64,000 nt of DNA, taken from Pseudomonas lini (lineage in GTDB: Bacteria; Pseudomonadota; Gammaproteobacteria; Pseudomonadales; Pseudomonadaceae). Location of the stretch: contig NZ_JYLB01000002.1 in NCBI RefSeq assembly GCF_001042905.1, positions 372,001 to 436,000 on the forward strand. The letters are read 5' to 3'. The notes under the pieces were generated by a model, which saw nothing but the letters and a program-made list of their open reading frames with translations, made no database searches and had not been told where the DNA came from. Shown piece by piece: positions 1 through 8,727 of this stretch (positions are counted from its first letter, which is position 1; the number at the start of each line of letters is the position of its first letter). The position numbers and the translations under genes are program-made.

Positions 1-1
1 G

Positions 2-379
2 GGCGTGGACAACCGCACCGTGAGTTTGCGAGTGCCCGGCGGGCCGGCATTCTCCCGGCATATCGAGCACCGCATCTGCGGTGCCGACGCCAACCCGTAC
101 CTGGCGGCTGCGGCGATCCTGGCCGGGATTCATCGCGGCATTCGTGAGCAGCTTGACCCGGGCGCTCCGGTGGAGGGTAACGGGTACGCCCAGGCCACTG
201 AATTGTTGCCGACCGACTGGTTGACCACGTTGCGAGCGCTGGAGGCATCGAACTGGGCGCGGGAGGCTTTCGGTAGTGAGTTTCTTGGCGTGTATCTGGC
301 GGTAAAACGTGCCGAATACCGGCAGTTCATGGGCGAAGTTGGTGAGCAGGACTGGCGCTGGTATTTGCATCAGGCTTGA
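2..379 (+). CDS. glutamine synthetase family protein, C-terminal fragment
   Basis: The gene is cut by the window start and only its last 125 codons are present. The residues GADANPYLAAAAILAG and the preceding SRHIEHRICGADAN match the C-terminal part of the glutamine synthetase catalytic domain, where the Arg/Glu-rich strand contributes to the active site. Pseudomonas carry several such proteins besides GlnA, including gamma-glutamylputrescine synthetases used in polyamine breakdown. The specific substrate cannot be decided from this fragment. A hairpin at 420-446 probably ends the transcript. Confidence 0.85.
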   Translation, partial: GVDNRTVSLRVPGGPAFSRHIEHRICGADANPYLAAAAILAGIHRGIREQLDPGAPVEGNGYAQATELLPTDWLTTLRALEASNWAREAFGSEFLGVYLAVKRAEYRQFMGEVGEQDWRWYLHQA

Positions 380-419
380 AACGAGTTTCCACTGTTGAAA
401 GTTTGGGCCTAATGCCATG

Positions 420-446
420 AGCCAACTAATCGTTGGCTTATTTTTC
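420..446 (+). terminator. probable intrinsic terminator of the glutamine-synthetase-like gene
   Basis: A perfect 7-bp stem (AGCCAAC at 420-426 and GTTGGCT at 432-438) with a 5-base loop is followed by TATTTTT. It lies 40 bases after the stop codon at 379. Confidence 0.6.
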
Positions 447-516
447 ACAAAAAATTGATGGTTGGCTGCTTAAGATTTGTGTTGTCGCGGTAAATGAATT
501 TTTCACATTTACCGCG
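440..516 (+). promoter_or_regulatory. eptA upstream region: ATTTTTCACA repeats and perfect hairpin
   Basis: ATTTTTCACA occurs at 440-449 and again at 498-507, starts 58 bp apart. The second copy lies mostly in the loop of a perfect 11-bp inverted repeat (CGCGGTAAATG at 486-496, CATTTACCGCG at 506-516). The palindrome ends 30 bp before the eptA start. From memory, TTTTTCAC is the core of the ColR-binding site in P. putida, and ColRS controls lipid A phosphoethanolamine transferases there. The full consensus is not matched, so this assignment is inference. Confidence 0.4.
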
Positions 517-546
517 GGCACTTCTTTTCAGGAACAGCCGTTCATC

Positions 547-2196
547 ATGTTGAAGTTAAAAGCCGTGCGCCCCGAGTGGGTGACGTTGATTGCCAGCGTC
601 TTTTTATTGGCAGGGTTCAATTCAGTTCTCTGGCAACACCTCTTCGATATCACCGCGGCAGACGGTCCAGGCATCACCATGCGTGTCGCATTCGGGGTGA
701 TGATCCTGGCGGTCTTCAACATTGTGCTGACGTTGCTGGCATTCCGGCCTGTGATGAAACCCGTGTTGACGCTGATCTTTTTGGTCAGTGCCGGCGTGGC
801 CTATTTCATGAGCCAATACGGTGTGTTGATCGACGCCGGTATGTTTCGTAACTTCGCAGAAACCAATGCCACGGAAGTACGTGACTTACTGTCCGTGAAG
901 TTGTTTGTTTATATTATATTTCTCGGAATTTTACCGTCGTGGTTGTTGTGGAATACGCCGGTTAATTACCGTCGTTGGCACCGTGAGTTGTTAAGTAAAG
1001 TGCTGGTGAGTGTCGCATCGGTGGCGGTGATCGGCGGTGTCGCCCTGGTCAACTATCAAGGCTTGTCGTCGTTGTTTCGCAACCACCATGAATTGCGCCT
1101 GATGGTGGTGCCAAGCAACTACATCGGTGCCTCGCTCGGCTATCTGCGCGAACAAGTCGTTTCTGCCCGGCAGCCCTTCATCAATATCGGTGAAGACGCC
1201 GAGAAAAACCCGGTCTGGCAGACCCACGGCCGTAAATCCCTGACGGTACTGGTGGTGGGCGAAAGTGCCCGGGCCGAGAACTTCGGCATCCTGGGTTATG
1301 ACCGCGACACCACCCCCCAACTGGATAAGGAAGCCGGCCTGATTGCCTTCACCGATGTGCATTCTTGCGGCACGGAAACGGCGGTGTCGGTGCCCTGCAT
1401 GTTCTCCAACATGGGTCGCAAGGATTACAACGCCAGCAAGGCAAAGAACGAGGAAGGACTGCTGGACGTGCTCAAACACGCCGGTCTCGAGGTGATCTGG
1501 CGGGATAACCAGTCAGGCTGCAAAGGTACTTGCGATCGAGTCACTGTCGACGACGTGAGTAACCTGAAAGACCCGGTGTTGTGTGCCAATAGCGAGTGCC
1601 GCGATGAAATTCTCCTGCAAGGTTTGCAGCACTTCATCGACACGCTGGATAAAGACACCGTGCTGGTACTGCACCAAATGGGCAGTCACGGGCCGGAATA
1701 TTTCAAGCGCTACCCGAAAGAGTACGAACACTTCACCCCGGTGTGTGAAAGCAATGCGCTGAACAATTGCAGCCGTGAAAGTATCGTCAATGGCTACGAC
1801 AACACGTTGGTGTACACCGACCATGTGCTGTCGACCCTGATCGACCTGTTGCGCAGTAATCAGGACAAAGTCGATACCGCCATGCTCTATCTGTCGGACC
1901 ACGGCGAATCGCTGGGCGAATACAACCTGTTCCTTCATGGCACGCCTTACATGCTGGCGCCGGAACAACAGAAGCATGTCGCGATGCTGGCGTGGTTCTC
2001 CGACAGCTATCAAAAATCGTTCTCTGTGGACACCCATTGCCTGCAACTGAGTCGCGAAAAGCCCTTGAGCCAGGACAACCTGTTCCATTCCATGCTTGGC
2101 CTGCTGGAGGTCAACAGCAAGGTCTACGACCCGGGGCTGGACATGTTTGCCGGCTGCCGCGGCGCGGTGATTGACGGTGTGCTGGCCAAAGAATGA
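547..2196 (+). CDS. eptA: lipid A phosphoethanolamine transferase
   Basis: The protein adds phosphoethanolamine to lipid A at the periplasmic face of the inner membrane, lowering surface negative charge and sensitivity to cationic peptides. From the ATG at 547 it has 549 residues, the usual family size. Several hydrophobic helices occupy the first 175 residues (DUF1705-type membrane part). A sulfatase-fold domain follows with VVGESAR, the nucleophile motif CGTETAVSVPCMF near residues 274-287, and YLSDHGESLGE near the C-terminus. The frame is open upstream to 433, but that extension runs through palindromic non-coding DNA, and CAGGA before 547 suits the later start. The methyltransferase at 2270 may be cotranscribed. 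Confidence 0.9.
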   Translation: MLKLKAVRPEWVTLIASVFLLAGFNSVLWQHLFDITAADGPGITMRVAFGVMILAVFNIVLTLLAFRPVMKPVLTLIFLVSAGVAYFMSQYGVLIDAGMFRNFAETNATEVRDLLSVKLFVYIIFLGILPSWLLWNTPVNYRRWHRELLSKVLVSVASVAVIGGVALVNYQGLSSLFRNHHELRLMVVPSNYIGASLGYLREQVVSARQPFINIGEDAEKNPVWQTHGRKSLTVLVVGESARAENFGILGYDRDTTPQLDKEAGLIAFTDVHSCGTETAVSVPCMFSNMGRKDYNASKAKNEEGLLDVLKHAGLEVIWRDNQSGCKGTCDRVTVDDVSNLKDPVLCANSECRDEILLQGLQHFIDTLDKDTVLVLHQMGSHGPEYFKRYPKEYEHFTPVCESNALNNCSRESIVNGYDNTLVYTDHVLSTLIDLLRSNQDKVDTAMLYLSDHGESLGEYNLFLHGTPYMLAPEQQKHVAMLAWFSDSYQKSFSVDTHCLQLSREKPLSQDNLFHSMLGLLEVNSKVYDPGLDMFAGCRGAVIDGVLAKE

Positions 2197-2269
2197 GCTC
2201 GTCGACCTTTTTTTCACGCGCCAGTGGTTAACCTGCGGTCAGTCGATATTCCAACAAGAGCCATTGCAC

Positions 2270-2932
2270 ATGTCTGCGTTGCCCCCATCCGCCATCGAGC
2301 TTGAGTTCGCCCGGCGCTACGATCAGGAACACGCCCGCGTCTGCCTGCAGTCGCGACCGCGTGGCCTGGCGGGGCGTTTGACGTTCTGGCGCAACGAGCA
2401 ACTGGTGCGTAACGCGCTTCAGGTCGCTGGCGAGCCGGGATTGATTCTTGATGTAGCCTGCGGTGTCGGGCGCTTCTGGTCGATACTGGCCGAGCATGCG
2501 AATCGGGTGATTCTTGCGACCGATCCGTCTCAGGACATGCTCGATCACGCCCGCACCCACCATCCGCAGCACCTGCTGGAGCGGATCAAGACCTTTCAGA
2601 GTTCAGCCTTCACCATCGGTTTGTCGGCGAACGCGGTTGATTGCATTTTTTGCATGCAACTGTTTCAACACATCGCCAGTCCTGAGCATCGGTTGGCCAT
2701 GCTGGGCGAGTTCCATCGGGTCGGTCGCGACACGGTGATCGTGGCGGTGCGGGCTGATGCGCATTTCAAGCTGCGCCGATCCGGTGTGGAAGGCGCACGG
2801 GCCCGGCCACAGGCGAGCAAGGCCGAGCTTGAGGCCGAGTTCAGGCAAGCGGGTTTCCACTTGCTCAGCCATCAGGACTTCCTGCCGGGTTGTGCGCGGA
2901 TGCGCGTCTACGTGCTGCGTAAGGGAGGCTAG
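2270..2932 (+). CDS. class I SAM-dependent methyltransferase
   Basis: This 220-residue protein has a Methyltransf_11/25-type Rossmann fold. Motif I is LILDVACGVGRF around residues 59-70, an acidic motif II follows (ATDPSQDML), and a post-motif segment reads NAVDCIFCMQLFQHI. The substrate is not identifiable. The start chosen is the ATG at 2270, because longer in-frame versions run back into the end of eptA. It lies 73 bp after eptA on the same strand, so the two may share a transcript, but a role in lipid A modification is only a guess. Confidence 0.75.
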   Translation: MSALPPSAIELEFARRYDQEHARVCLQSRPRGLAGRLTFWRNEQLVRNALQVAGEPGLILDVACGVGRFWSILAEHANRVILATDPSQDMLDHARTHHPQHLLERIKTFQSSAFTIGLSANAVDCIFCMQLFQHIASPEHRLAMLGEFHRVGRDTVIVAVRADAHFKLRRSGVEGARARPQASKAELEAEFRQAGFHLLSHQDFLPGCARMRVYVLRKGG

Positions 2933-3056
2933 TCTCCCTTCTGTCAGACTATTCTTGCGGTCCAGCAGGTATTTTCGCTAAAGCTCTTGTTCAGTGGATG
3001 CGCGGAAATCGCCGGGGGCGATATATACTGCGCGCCATTCTTCAAGGGAGAGCCGT

Positions 3057-4190
3057 GTGGCCATCGATATTCTCTGGATTCGCGACAACGATAGCCTCGG
3101 TCAGTTTTGCGCCGAGTGGCAGCAGTTGCCATTCGTTGCCCTCGACACCGAATTCATGCGGGTCGACACCTTTTACCCGATCGCAGGCCTGCTGCAGATC
3201 GGCGATGGCGTACGCGCTTACCTGATTGACCCACTGACCATCGACAATTGGCAGCCGTTGGCCGCGTTGCTGGAAAATCCGGCCGTGGTCAAAGTCGTGC
3301 ATGCGTGCAGCGAAGACCTCGAAGTCTTGCTGCGTCTGACCGGTAGCCTGCCGGCGCCGTTGTTCGACACCCAACTGGCCGCCGCTTACCTGAACCTCGG
3401 TTTCTCCATGGGCTATTCGCGGCTGGTGCAGGAAGTGCTCGGCATCGACCTGCCCAAGGGCGAAACCCGTTCCGACTGGCTGCAACGTCCACTGTCCGAC
3501 ACTCAGATCAGCTACGCCGCCGAAGATGCCTTGCACCTGGCGGAAGTTTTCGTACAGCTGCGTCCGAAGCTTTCGGACGACAAATACGCCTGGGTCCTGG
3601 AAGACGGTGCCGAGCTGGTGGCCAATCTGCGTCGCGAGGTCGACCCGTATGAGGTCTATCGCGACGCCAAACTCGCCTGGAAGCTGTCCCGCGCCCAACT
3701 TGCCGTGTTGCGTGAACTTTGCGCCTGGCGTGAAACGGAGGCCCGTGCCCGTGATCTGCCGCGCAACCGCATCGTCCGTGAACATTCCCTGTGGCCATTG
3801 GCGCGCACGCAACCGGACAACCTTGGCGCGCTGGCGAAAATCGAAGACATGCACCCGCGTACCGTGCGTCAGGACGGCGAATTTCTGCTTGATCTGATCA
3901 AGCGCTCTGGCAGTGTGTCGCCTGATCAATGGCCGCCAGCAGTGCCGGAGCCGTTGCCGGTGGACGCCGCCGCGCTGGTCAAACAGCTGCGCGCCATCGG
4001 CCAGGCCGAAGCCGAGCGCCTGAACATCGCGCCAGAACTGATGCTGCGCAAGAAAACCCTGGAAGCGCTGCTCAAGAGCGGCTTCCCCAATGGTCCTTAC
4101 CAATTGCCTGATTCGCTGCGTGGCTGGCGCCGCGAATTGATGGGCCAAGCGCTGCTCGACAGCCTGGCCACCGCCGGAGAACAGCCTTGA
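3057..4190 (+). CDS. rnd: ribonuclease D
   Basis: RNase D is a 3'-5' exoribonuclease that trims tRNA and other small RNA 3' ends. The DEDD residues are visible: Asp and Glu in [12 protein letters not shown], Asp in [10 protein letters not shown], and Asp in [13 protein letters not shown]. An HRDC domain follows (for example [17 protein letters not shown]). With the GTG start at 3057, preceded by AAGGGAG, the protein has 377 residues, close to the E. coli enzyme. A TATACT hexamer lies at 3024-3029. It overlaps ycgL by 4 bases, indicating translational coupling, an order also known in other Pseudomonas. Confidence 0.95.
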   Translation: MAIDILWIRDNDSLGQFCAEWQQLPFVALDTEFMRVDTFYPIAGLLQIGDGVRAYLIDPLTIDNWQPLAALLENPAVVKVVHACSEDLEVLLRLTGSLPAPLFDTQLAAAYLNLGFSMGYSRLVQEVLGIDLPKGETRSDWLQRPLSDTQISYAAEDALHLAEVFVQLRPKLSDDKYAWVLEDGAELVANLRREVDPYEVYRDAKLAWKLSRAQLAVLRELCAWRETEARARDLPRNRIVREHSLWPLARTQPDNLGALAKIEDMHPRTVRQDGEFLLDLIKRSGSVSPDQWPPAVPEPLPVDAAALVKQLRAIGQAEAERLNIAPELMLRKKTLEALLKSGFPNGPYQLPDSLRGWRRELMGQALLDSLATAGEQP

Positions 4191-4480
4191 AACGTATTTG
4201 TTCCATCTACCAAAGCTCCAAGCGCAGCGGCATGTACCTTTATGTGCTCAAAAGCGATGCGCTTGAACGTGTGCCGGAAGCGCTGATGCTGGCCTTCGGC
4301 AAGCCGAAACATTCCTTCAATCTGGTGCTGTCGCCCGAGCGCAAACTGGCCAGTGAAGACATCGTCGTCGTGCTGGAGAACCTCGAGAAGCAGGGCTATC
4401 ACCTGCAAATGCCGCCGGCCGAAGACGAATACATCGAGCATCTGCCGGAAGAATTGCTGCGCCGCAACGACCCGATGTAA
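4187..4480 (+). CDS. ycgL: YcgL domain protein
   Basis: This 97-residue YcgL family (UPF0745) protein begins [20 protein letters not shown] and carries the conserved central segment [20 protein letters not shown]. Its biochemical role is not established. It starts with TTG at 4187, overlapping the rnd stop codon by 4 bases. The conserved rnd-ycgL pairing suggests a link to RNA metabolism, but nothing in the sequence shows an activity. Confidence 0.9.
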   Translation: MKRICSIYQSSKRSGMYLYVLKSDALERVPEALMLAFGKPKHSFNLVLSPERKLASEDIVVVLENLEKQGYHLQMPPAEDEYIEHLPEELLRRNDPM

Positions 4481-4489
4481 TCGGCAGAC

Positions 4490-4510
4490 AGGCTCTGTTC
4501 AGAGCCTTTA
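4490..4510 (+). terminator. hairpin after ycgL
   Basis: AGGCTCTG (4490-4497), a 2-base loop and CAGAGCCT (4500-4507) form a compact stem followed by TTAT. It sits 10 bases after the ycgL stop. The poly-T tract is short, so termination may be partial. Confidence 0.5.
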
Positions 4511-4600
4511 TGAAACACTGGAATGATTTTAGCGATGGCCAGGGCGATGGAGTGATACTCCGTCGGCGGCCGTCTGCACTGTTTTTGAAAGGTTTGAACC

Positions 4601-5533
4601 ATGCGCGTTCTGATTGCTGAACACGACCACCCTGTGTATGCCCAACTGTTGCGTCAGGCAGCACCTGATCTGGAAGTACTGACCAGCGGCGACTCCGCCG
4701 AACTGGCCCGTCAGGCCGCCGAATGCCAGGTCTGGCTCGGTCAGCCGGACCTGCTGGCGACGCTGTTGCGTCAGGGCCACGAACCACAATGGCTGCAATC
4801 GACCTGGGCGGGCATCACGCCGTTGCTGGCCGACGGTTTGCCTCGGCACTATCGCCTGACCCGGGCGGTGGGGATTTTCGGTCAGGTCATGGCCGAATAC
4901 GTACTGACTTACATGCTCGGCCACGAGCGCGAAGTACTGCCGCGGCTGGTCAGCCAGGTCGAGCGCAAATGGGACAATCGCCAGGGGCAAAGCCTGGCCG
5001 GACGCAAGGTGTTGATCGTTGGCACCGGCGACATCGGTCAGGCGGTGGCACAGTTTCTGCTGCCGTTTGGCGTCGAGTTATATGGCATCGCCAGCACCGC
5101 CCGGGAGCAGGCGCCGTTTATCGAAGTCGGTGCGCTGAGTGATTTGCCGCGACTGGTTGGCGAAGTGGATTACGTGATCAATCTGCTGCCGAACACCCCG
5201 AATACTCACGACCTGTACGACGCCGCACTGTTCAAACAGTTTAAGCCGACCGGGTTGTTCATCAACGTCGGGCGCGGCGTCGCGGTGGTCGATGCGGATC
5301 TGGTGGAAGCCTTGAAGGAAGGGCATCTGGCTGGGGCCGTGATCGACGTCTGCCGTCAGGAGCCGTTGCCGCAACGCCATCCGTTCTGGACCGCGTGGGG
5401 CCTGTTGCTGACCGGCCACAGTTCGGCACCGACTTCGCCACCGATGATGGTGAAGTTGTTCGTCGAAAACCTGCGGGCGTATCAGGCGGGCGAAGCGTTG
5501 CGTGGGGAAGTGGATTTCTCGCGCGGGTATTGA
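4601..5533 (+). CDS. D-2-hydroxyacid dehydrogenase, GhrA/hydroxypyruvate reductase type
   Basis: A 310-residue NAD(P)-dependent 2-hydroxyacid dehydrogenase. The dinucleotide-binding loop is VLIVGTGDIGQAVAQFL near residues 137-153. LLPNTPNTHDLYD and NVGRGVAVVDADLVEAL are family signatures, and a QEP...H pair near the C-terminus gives the catalytic Glu/His. The likely reaction is reduction of glyoxylate, hydroxypyruvate or a related 2-oxoacid. It is read alone, 120 bp after ycgL, and converges on the nitroreductase through a REP palindrome. Confidence 0.85.
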   Translation: MRVLIAEHDHPVYAQLLRQAAPDLEVLTSGDSAELARQAAECQVWLGQPDLLATLLRQGHEPQWLQSTWAGITPLLADGLPRHYRLTRAVGIFGQVMAEYVLTYMLGHEREVLPRLVSQVERKWDNRQGQSLAGRKVLIVGTGDIGQAVAQFLLPFGVELYGIASTAREQAPFIEVGALSDLPRLVGEVDYVINLLPNTPNTHDLYDAALFKQFKPTGLFINVGRGVAVVDADLVEALKEGHLAGAVIDVCRQEPLPQRHPFWTAWGLLLTGHSSAPTSPPMMVKLFVENLRAYQAGEALRGEVDFSRGY

Positions 5534-5543
5534 GGCGCAGCTG

Positions 5544-5616
5544 AAAAGATCGCAGCCTTCGGCAGCTCCAGGGTTTTGTGAACACCTGTAGGAGCTGCCG
5601 AAGGCTGCGATCTTTT
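5544..5616. repeat. palindromic repeat, family A copy 1
   Basis: Inverted arms of about 26 bp carrying GATCGCAGCCTTCGGCAGCT and its complement flank a 19-base spacer. It lies between two convergent genes and may serve as a bidirectional terminator. Related copies are at 8164, 25924 and 35494. Confidence 0.85.
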
Positions 5617-5620
5617 GCTT

Positions 5621-6214
5621 TTAGAGGGTGAAATCACCTTCCGCCGCCAACTCGCTCAGCGGGCGACGCGGGCTTGGCTCTTCGCGAGCTTGCAGGTACT
5701 CGGCCAGTGTCGCCTTGTCGCCCAGCTTGCCGATCGCCACCGCCGCGTGCAGCGCATAGCCCTCAGGAATATTCAGCTCTTTGCGGGTCAGTTCCTGATC
5801 GAAACCAGCCATGCCGTGGGTGTGCCAGCCGCTGATGCTCGCTTGCAGCGCCAGGTGGCCCCAGGCCGAACCGGCGTCGAAAGTGTGGGATTGCGCCGGT
5901 GTTTCTTCGGTGGCGCCAGGTATCGCAAAAGTGGTTTTCGAAATCACGATCACCAGCGCCGAAGCGTGCTGCGCCCAGCTGCGGTTGAACTCGTTCAACA
6001 GGCCCAGATAACGCTCCCAGTTCGGCGTGTCGCGACGCGCATAGAGAAACCGCCAAGGCTGCGAGTTGTACGCCGATGGTGCCCAGCGTGCGGCTTCGAA
6101 GAAGCTCAGCAGTGTTTCTTCGGCAATGGTTTCGCCGGTGAAGGCACGGGGCGACCAGCGATCGGTGAACTGAGGGTGAATGGCGTAGTCGGCAACGCGT
6201 GGGTTAGCACTCAT
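5621..6214 (-). CDS. nitroreductase family protein
   Basis: A 197-residue FMN-dependent nitroreductase-fold protein. The N-terminal RWSPRAFTGETI and AARWAPSAYNSQPWRF segments contain the usual flavin-phosphate-binding Arg and the Ser-x-Asn-x-Gln-Pro motif. It probably reduces nitro compounds, quinones or other electrophiles with NAD(P)H; the natural substrate is unknown. The ATG at 6214, preceded by AATCTCTTG, gives a normal family length. The frame is open further upstream to 6310 without family resemblance. Confidence 0.85.
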   Translation of the reverse strand: MSANPRVADYAIHPQFTDRWSPRAFTGETIAEETLLSFFEAARWAPSAYNSQPWRFLYARRDTPNWERYLGLLNEFNRSWAQHASALVIVISKTTFAIPGATEETPAQSHTFDAGSAWGHLALQASISGWHTHGMAGFDQELTRKELNIPEGYALHAAVAIGKLGDKATLAEYLQAREEPSPRRPLSELAAEGDFTL

Positions 6215-6379
6215 CAAGAGATTCCTTGCTACGTTTGAAAGTGAGGGGCGACGCAAAACCCTACTTGGCGGCGTGATAACTGACAAGCTCGTTCTACCGG
6301 CAGTCGCCAATGCTTGGCCCGCCGGTGCCTTGGCACTAGACTGGCGGCCTTTTCACCACCTGATGTTGATGCTTGAGCC

Positions 6380-6829
6380 ATGGCCGCCAAAGTCGAACCG
6401 TTCTGGATACGCAAAACCCTCGATCAACTCGATCAAGAGGAATGGGAATCGCTGTGCGACGGCTGTGGCCTGTGCTGCCTGCAAAAGCTCGAGGACGAAG
6501 ACGATAACTCCGTCTACTACACGCGTATCGCCTGCAAACTGCTGGACCTCAAAACCTGTCAGTGCACTGATTACCCCAACCGCCGCGACTTTGTGCCCGA
6601 TTGCATCCAGCTCACGCCGGGCAAGGCCGATGAGTTCAAATGGCTGCCGCCGACCTGCGGTTATCGATTGGTCAGCGAAGGCAAGGATTTGCCGCTCTGG
6701 CATCACCTGGTGTGCGGTGATCGCGAGGCGGTGCATCACGAACGCATTTCCCAGTCCGGGCGCATGCTCGCCGAGGGCAGCGTGGCCGAAGACGATTGGG
6801 AAGACCATCTGATTTTTCGCGCGGGTTGA
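6380..6829 (+). CDS. YcgN family cysteine-cluster protein
   Basis: A 149-residue UPF0260/YcgN family member. The N-terminal [14 protein letters not shown] cysteine cluster and further cysteines in [18 protein letters not shown] match the metal-binding (CxxCxxCC-like) pattern of the family. An iron-sulfur or zinc site is expected, but the function is not known. It is divergent from the nitroreductase with about 165 bp between the start codons. Confidence 0.85.
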   Translation: MAAKVEPFWIRKTLDQLDQEEWESLCDGCGLCCLQKLEDEDDNSVYYTRIACKLLDLKTCQCTDYPNRRDFVPDCIQLTPGKADEFKWLPPTCGYRLVSEGKDLPLWHHLVCGDREAVHHERISQSGRMLAEGSVAEDDWEDHLIFRAG

Positions 6830-6840
6830 CTCCCATTGCT

Positions 6841-6884
6841 TTGTGGCGAGGGAGCTTGCTCGCGCTTGAGTGCGTAGCACTCAA
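6841..6884. repeat. single REP-like sequence with adjacent hairpin
   Basis: TGTGGCGAGGGAGCTTGCTC, a half-element of the type found paired at 48641, is followed by a perfect TTGAGTGC-gta-GCACTCAA hairpin (6866-6884) and a run of A. The T-tract needed for termination is on the wrong side for rightward transcription. It lies just upstream of the gene at 6932. Confidence 0.6.
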
Positions 6885-6931
6885 AAAAAATCGGCAGCGA
6901 TTACAAGAATTTGGGGCCGCTAGGAGTGTGT

Positions 6932-8161
6932 ATGGCTGTGGGAGTGCGCCAGGCGTTAGCCTTTGGACTTTTGGCCCTGAGTTTGCCTGTGTGGGCGGCG
7001 AAGAAAGTCGATCTGGATTATCACGTGCGCCTGTTGCCGCAAAGCGATCAGGCCGAAGTGCGCCTGACCCTGGCCCAAGGTTCGGCGGTGCGCAGTCTGG
7101 ATTTCGACTTGGGTGATGGCAGTCATTACAGTGATTTCAAGGCCGATGGCCAATGGCAGCTCACACCGGGTAAACAGGCTCGTGGAGTTTGGCGTCCAAC
7201 CGCCGACAAGGCCAGCCTGACCTACCGCGTGCGCATCAGCCATGGGCGCAAGAGCGGCCGCTTCGACACCCGCATGACGCCGAACTGGGCGCTGATGCGT
7301 GGCGATGACTTGGTGCCTGCGGCCAAACTCGATCAGCAGGACGGCATCGAACTGGTTTCACGCCTTGAATTCGAATTACCCACCGGTTGGAAAAGCGTCG
7401 AAACCGCCTGGCCGCGGATCGGCAAGAACAAATTCCGGATCGATAACGTCTCGCGCCTGTTCGACCGTCCCACTGGCTGGATGCTCGCTGGCCATCTCGG
7501 TAGTCGTCGCACGCGACTGGGAGAAACCGAAGTCACCGTGGCCTCGCCGCAGGGGCAGGGCATGCGCCGCATGGATGTGCTGACGCTGCTGACTTTTGTC
7601 TGGCCGCAAGTGCAGGCAGTTTTTCCGCGTCATCCCAGCAAGTTGCTGATTGTCGGCGCCAACGACCCAATGTGGCGTGGCAACTCGGCCGCGCATGAAT
7701 CGATTTACCTGAACGCGCGTCTGCCGCTGGTCAGCGAAAGCGGCAGCAGTGCCTTGGTGCGTGAATTGGCTCAAGTGTTCGGGCGGATCAACGACAGCCA
7801 GCGTAGCGACTGGATCAGCGAAGGGTTTGCCGAGTATTACGCCATCGAACTGGTGCGCCGCGCAGGCGGCATGAGTGATGAGCGGTATGAAAGCCTACAC
7901 AGCAAGTTGGTCAAGGACAGCCAGAAGGTCAGCACGTTGCGCGGTGAGCAGATCAACCCGGCGCAGGTGGCCAAAGCAGTGGTGTTGCTACAGGAACTGG
8001 ATCGCGAGATTCGCCTGAAAACCCGCAACAAGCGTTCGCTCGATGATGTGCTGCGTGGGGCGATGCATTTGGAAAGTGTGGATACCAGGGCATTCGTTCA
8101 GCTCGCGGAAAGCGTAATTGGCGAGTCTTCCAAGGTGCTTGATACCGGGTTGTTGCAATAA
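6932..8161 (+). CDS. exported gluzincin-like protein lacking the HExxH histidines
   Basis: A 409-residue protein with a signal peptide (QALAFGLLALSLPVWA-AKK, cleavage near residue 24). The C-terminal half resembles M1/M61-type metallopeptidases: an EGFAEYYA segment (Glu297) matches the third zinc ligand region, but the HExxH position reads R277-E-L-A-Q281, so both zinc histidines are missing. The likely product is a periplasmic or surface pseudo-peptidase. The start at 6932 has AGGAG 5 bases upstream. It converges on the gene at 8258 through a REP palindrome. The peptidase relationship rests on motif reading only. Confidence 0.65.
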   Translation: MAVGVRQALAFGLLALSLPVWAAKKVDLDYHVRLLPQSDQAEVRLTLAQGSAVRSLDFDLGDGSHYSDFKADGQWQLTPGKQARGVWRPTADKASLTYRVRISHGRKSGRFDTRMTPNWALMRGDDLVPAAKLDQQDGIELVSRLEFELPTGWKSVETAWPRIGKNKFRIDNVSRLFDRPTGWMLAGHLGSRRTRLGETEVTVASPQGQGMRRMDVLTLLTFVWPQVQAVFPRHPSKLLIVGANDPMWRGNSAAHESIYLNARLPLVSESGSSALVRELAQVFGRINDSQRSDWISEGFAEYYAIELVRRAGGMSDERYESLHSKLVKDSQKVSTLRGEQINPAQVAKAVVLLQELDREIRLKTRNKRSLDDVLRGAMHLESVDTRAFVQLAESVIGESSKVLDTGLLQ

Positions 8162-8163
8162 GA

Positions 8164-8249
8164 AATCAAAGGATCGCAGCCTTCGGCAGCTCCTACAGGT
8201 GGTACACCATCCCAATGTAGGAGCTGCCGAAGGCTGCGATCTTTTGATC
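8164..8249. repeat. palindromic repeat, family A copy 2
   Basis: Arms GATCGCAGCCTTCGGCAGCT and complement, extending outward to ATCAAAGG/CTTTTGAT, lie between two convergent gene ends (8161 and 8258). Confidence 0.85.
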
Positions 8250-8257
8250 TAAAAGGG

Positions 8258-8635
8258 TTAAACCCCAGCCTTCGGCGAGTTCAACGAATCATTACCCGTC
8301 ACGGTCGCCGTGCTGGTCGCCGCTTCGGCATTGGCTTTCATGCGGCTCAGCTCATCCCCGGCGCGCTCGATTCGCGCGCGTGCGTTTTCCATGTCCTGAC
8401 GGTTCTTTTCCAACAGTCTTTTCGCCGAGCAATGCCCAGTGATTCCCCGGGCCAGGGCCATGCCACCGATGGCTATTTCAATCAATCCGAACACGCCGCC
8501 GCGTCGCAGGCCCTTGCTCAGCATGACCACGCCACCCGCCAGGGAGCCGGCGCGTTCCCAACCATGAACGTTCTGTTCGGAAGGGCTCTGGAACGGGGTG
8601 GTTTCGATACGTTCTACAGGGTTGAACTCGCGCAT
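8258..8635 (-). CDS. DUF2892-like small membrane protein
   Basis: A 125-residue protein. Residues 1-30 are polar, a hydrophobic region follows (SLAGGVVMLSKGL then GGVFGLIEIAIGGMALARG, roughly residues 33-68), and the C-terminal half is charged and probably helical (NRQDMENARARIERAGDELSRM). This matches inner-membrane DUF2892/YgaP-TM type proteins, with an added coiled-coil tail. The start at 8635 is preceded by GGAGACAG. Function unknown. Confidence 0.7.
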   Translation of the reverse strand: MREFNPVERIETTPFQSPSEQNVHGWERAGSLAGGVVMLSKGLRRGGVFGLIEIAIGGMALARGITGHCSAKRLLEKNRQDMENARARIERAGDELSRMKANAEAATSTATVTGNDSLNSPKAGV

Positions 8636-8727
8636 GATCTGTCTCCAGGCAGGGAAGGATTGCTTCAGCAATAGATATTTAGCTGACTGCCTGGGCGAGC
8701 GGCTTGTTCCATCGAATATGTAGCAAT

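Noticed and set aside
433..546. 38-codon N-terminal extension of eptA
   Set aside because: The extension overlaps the palindrome and terminator-like hairpin. The family N-terminus begins at 547.
6866..6884. Hairpin TTGAGTGC-gta-GCACTCAA read as a terminator for the YcgN gene
   Set aside because: A-residues, not T, follow it in the direction of transcription, and it lies within REP-like DNA.
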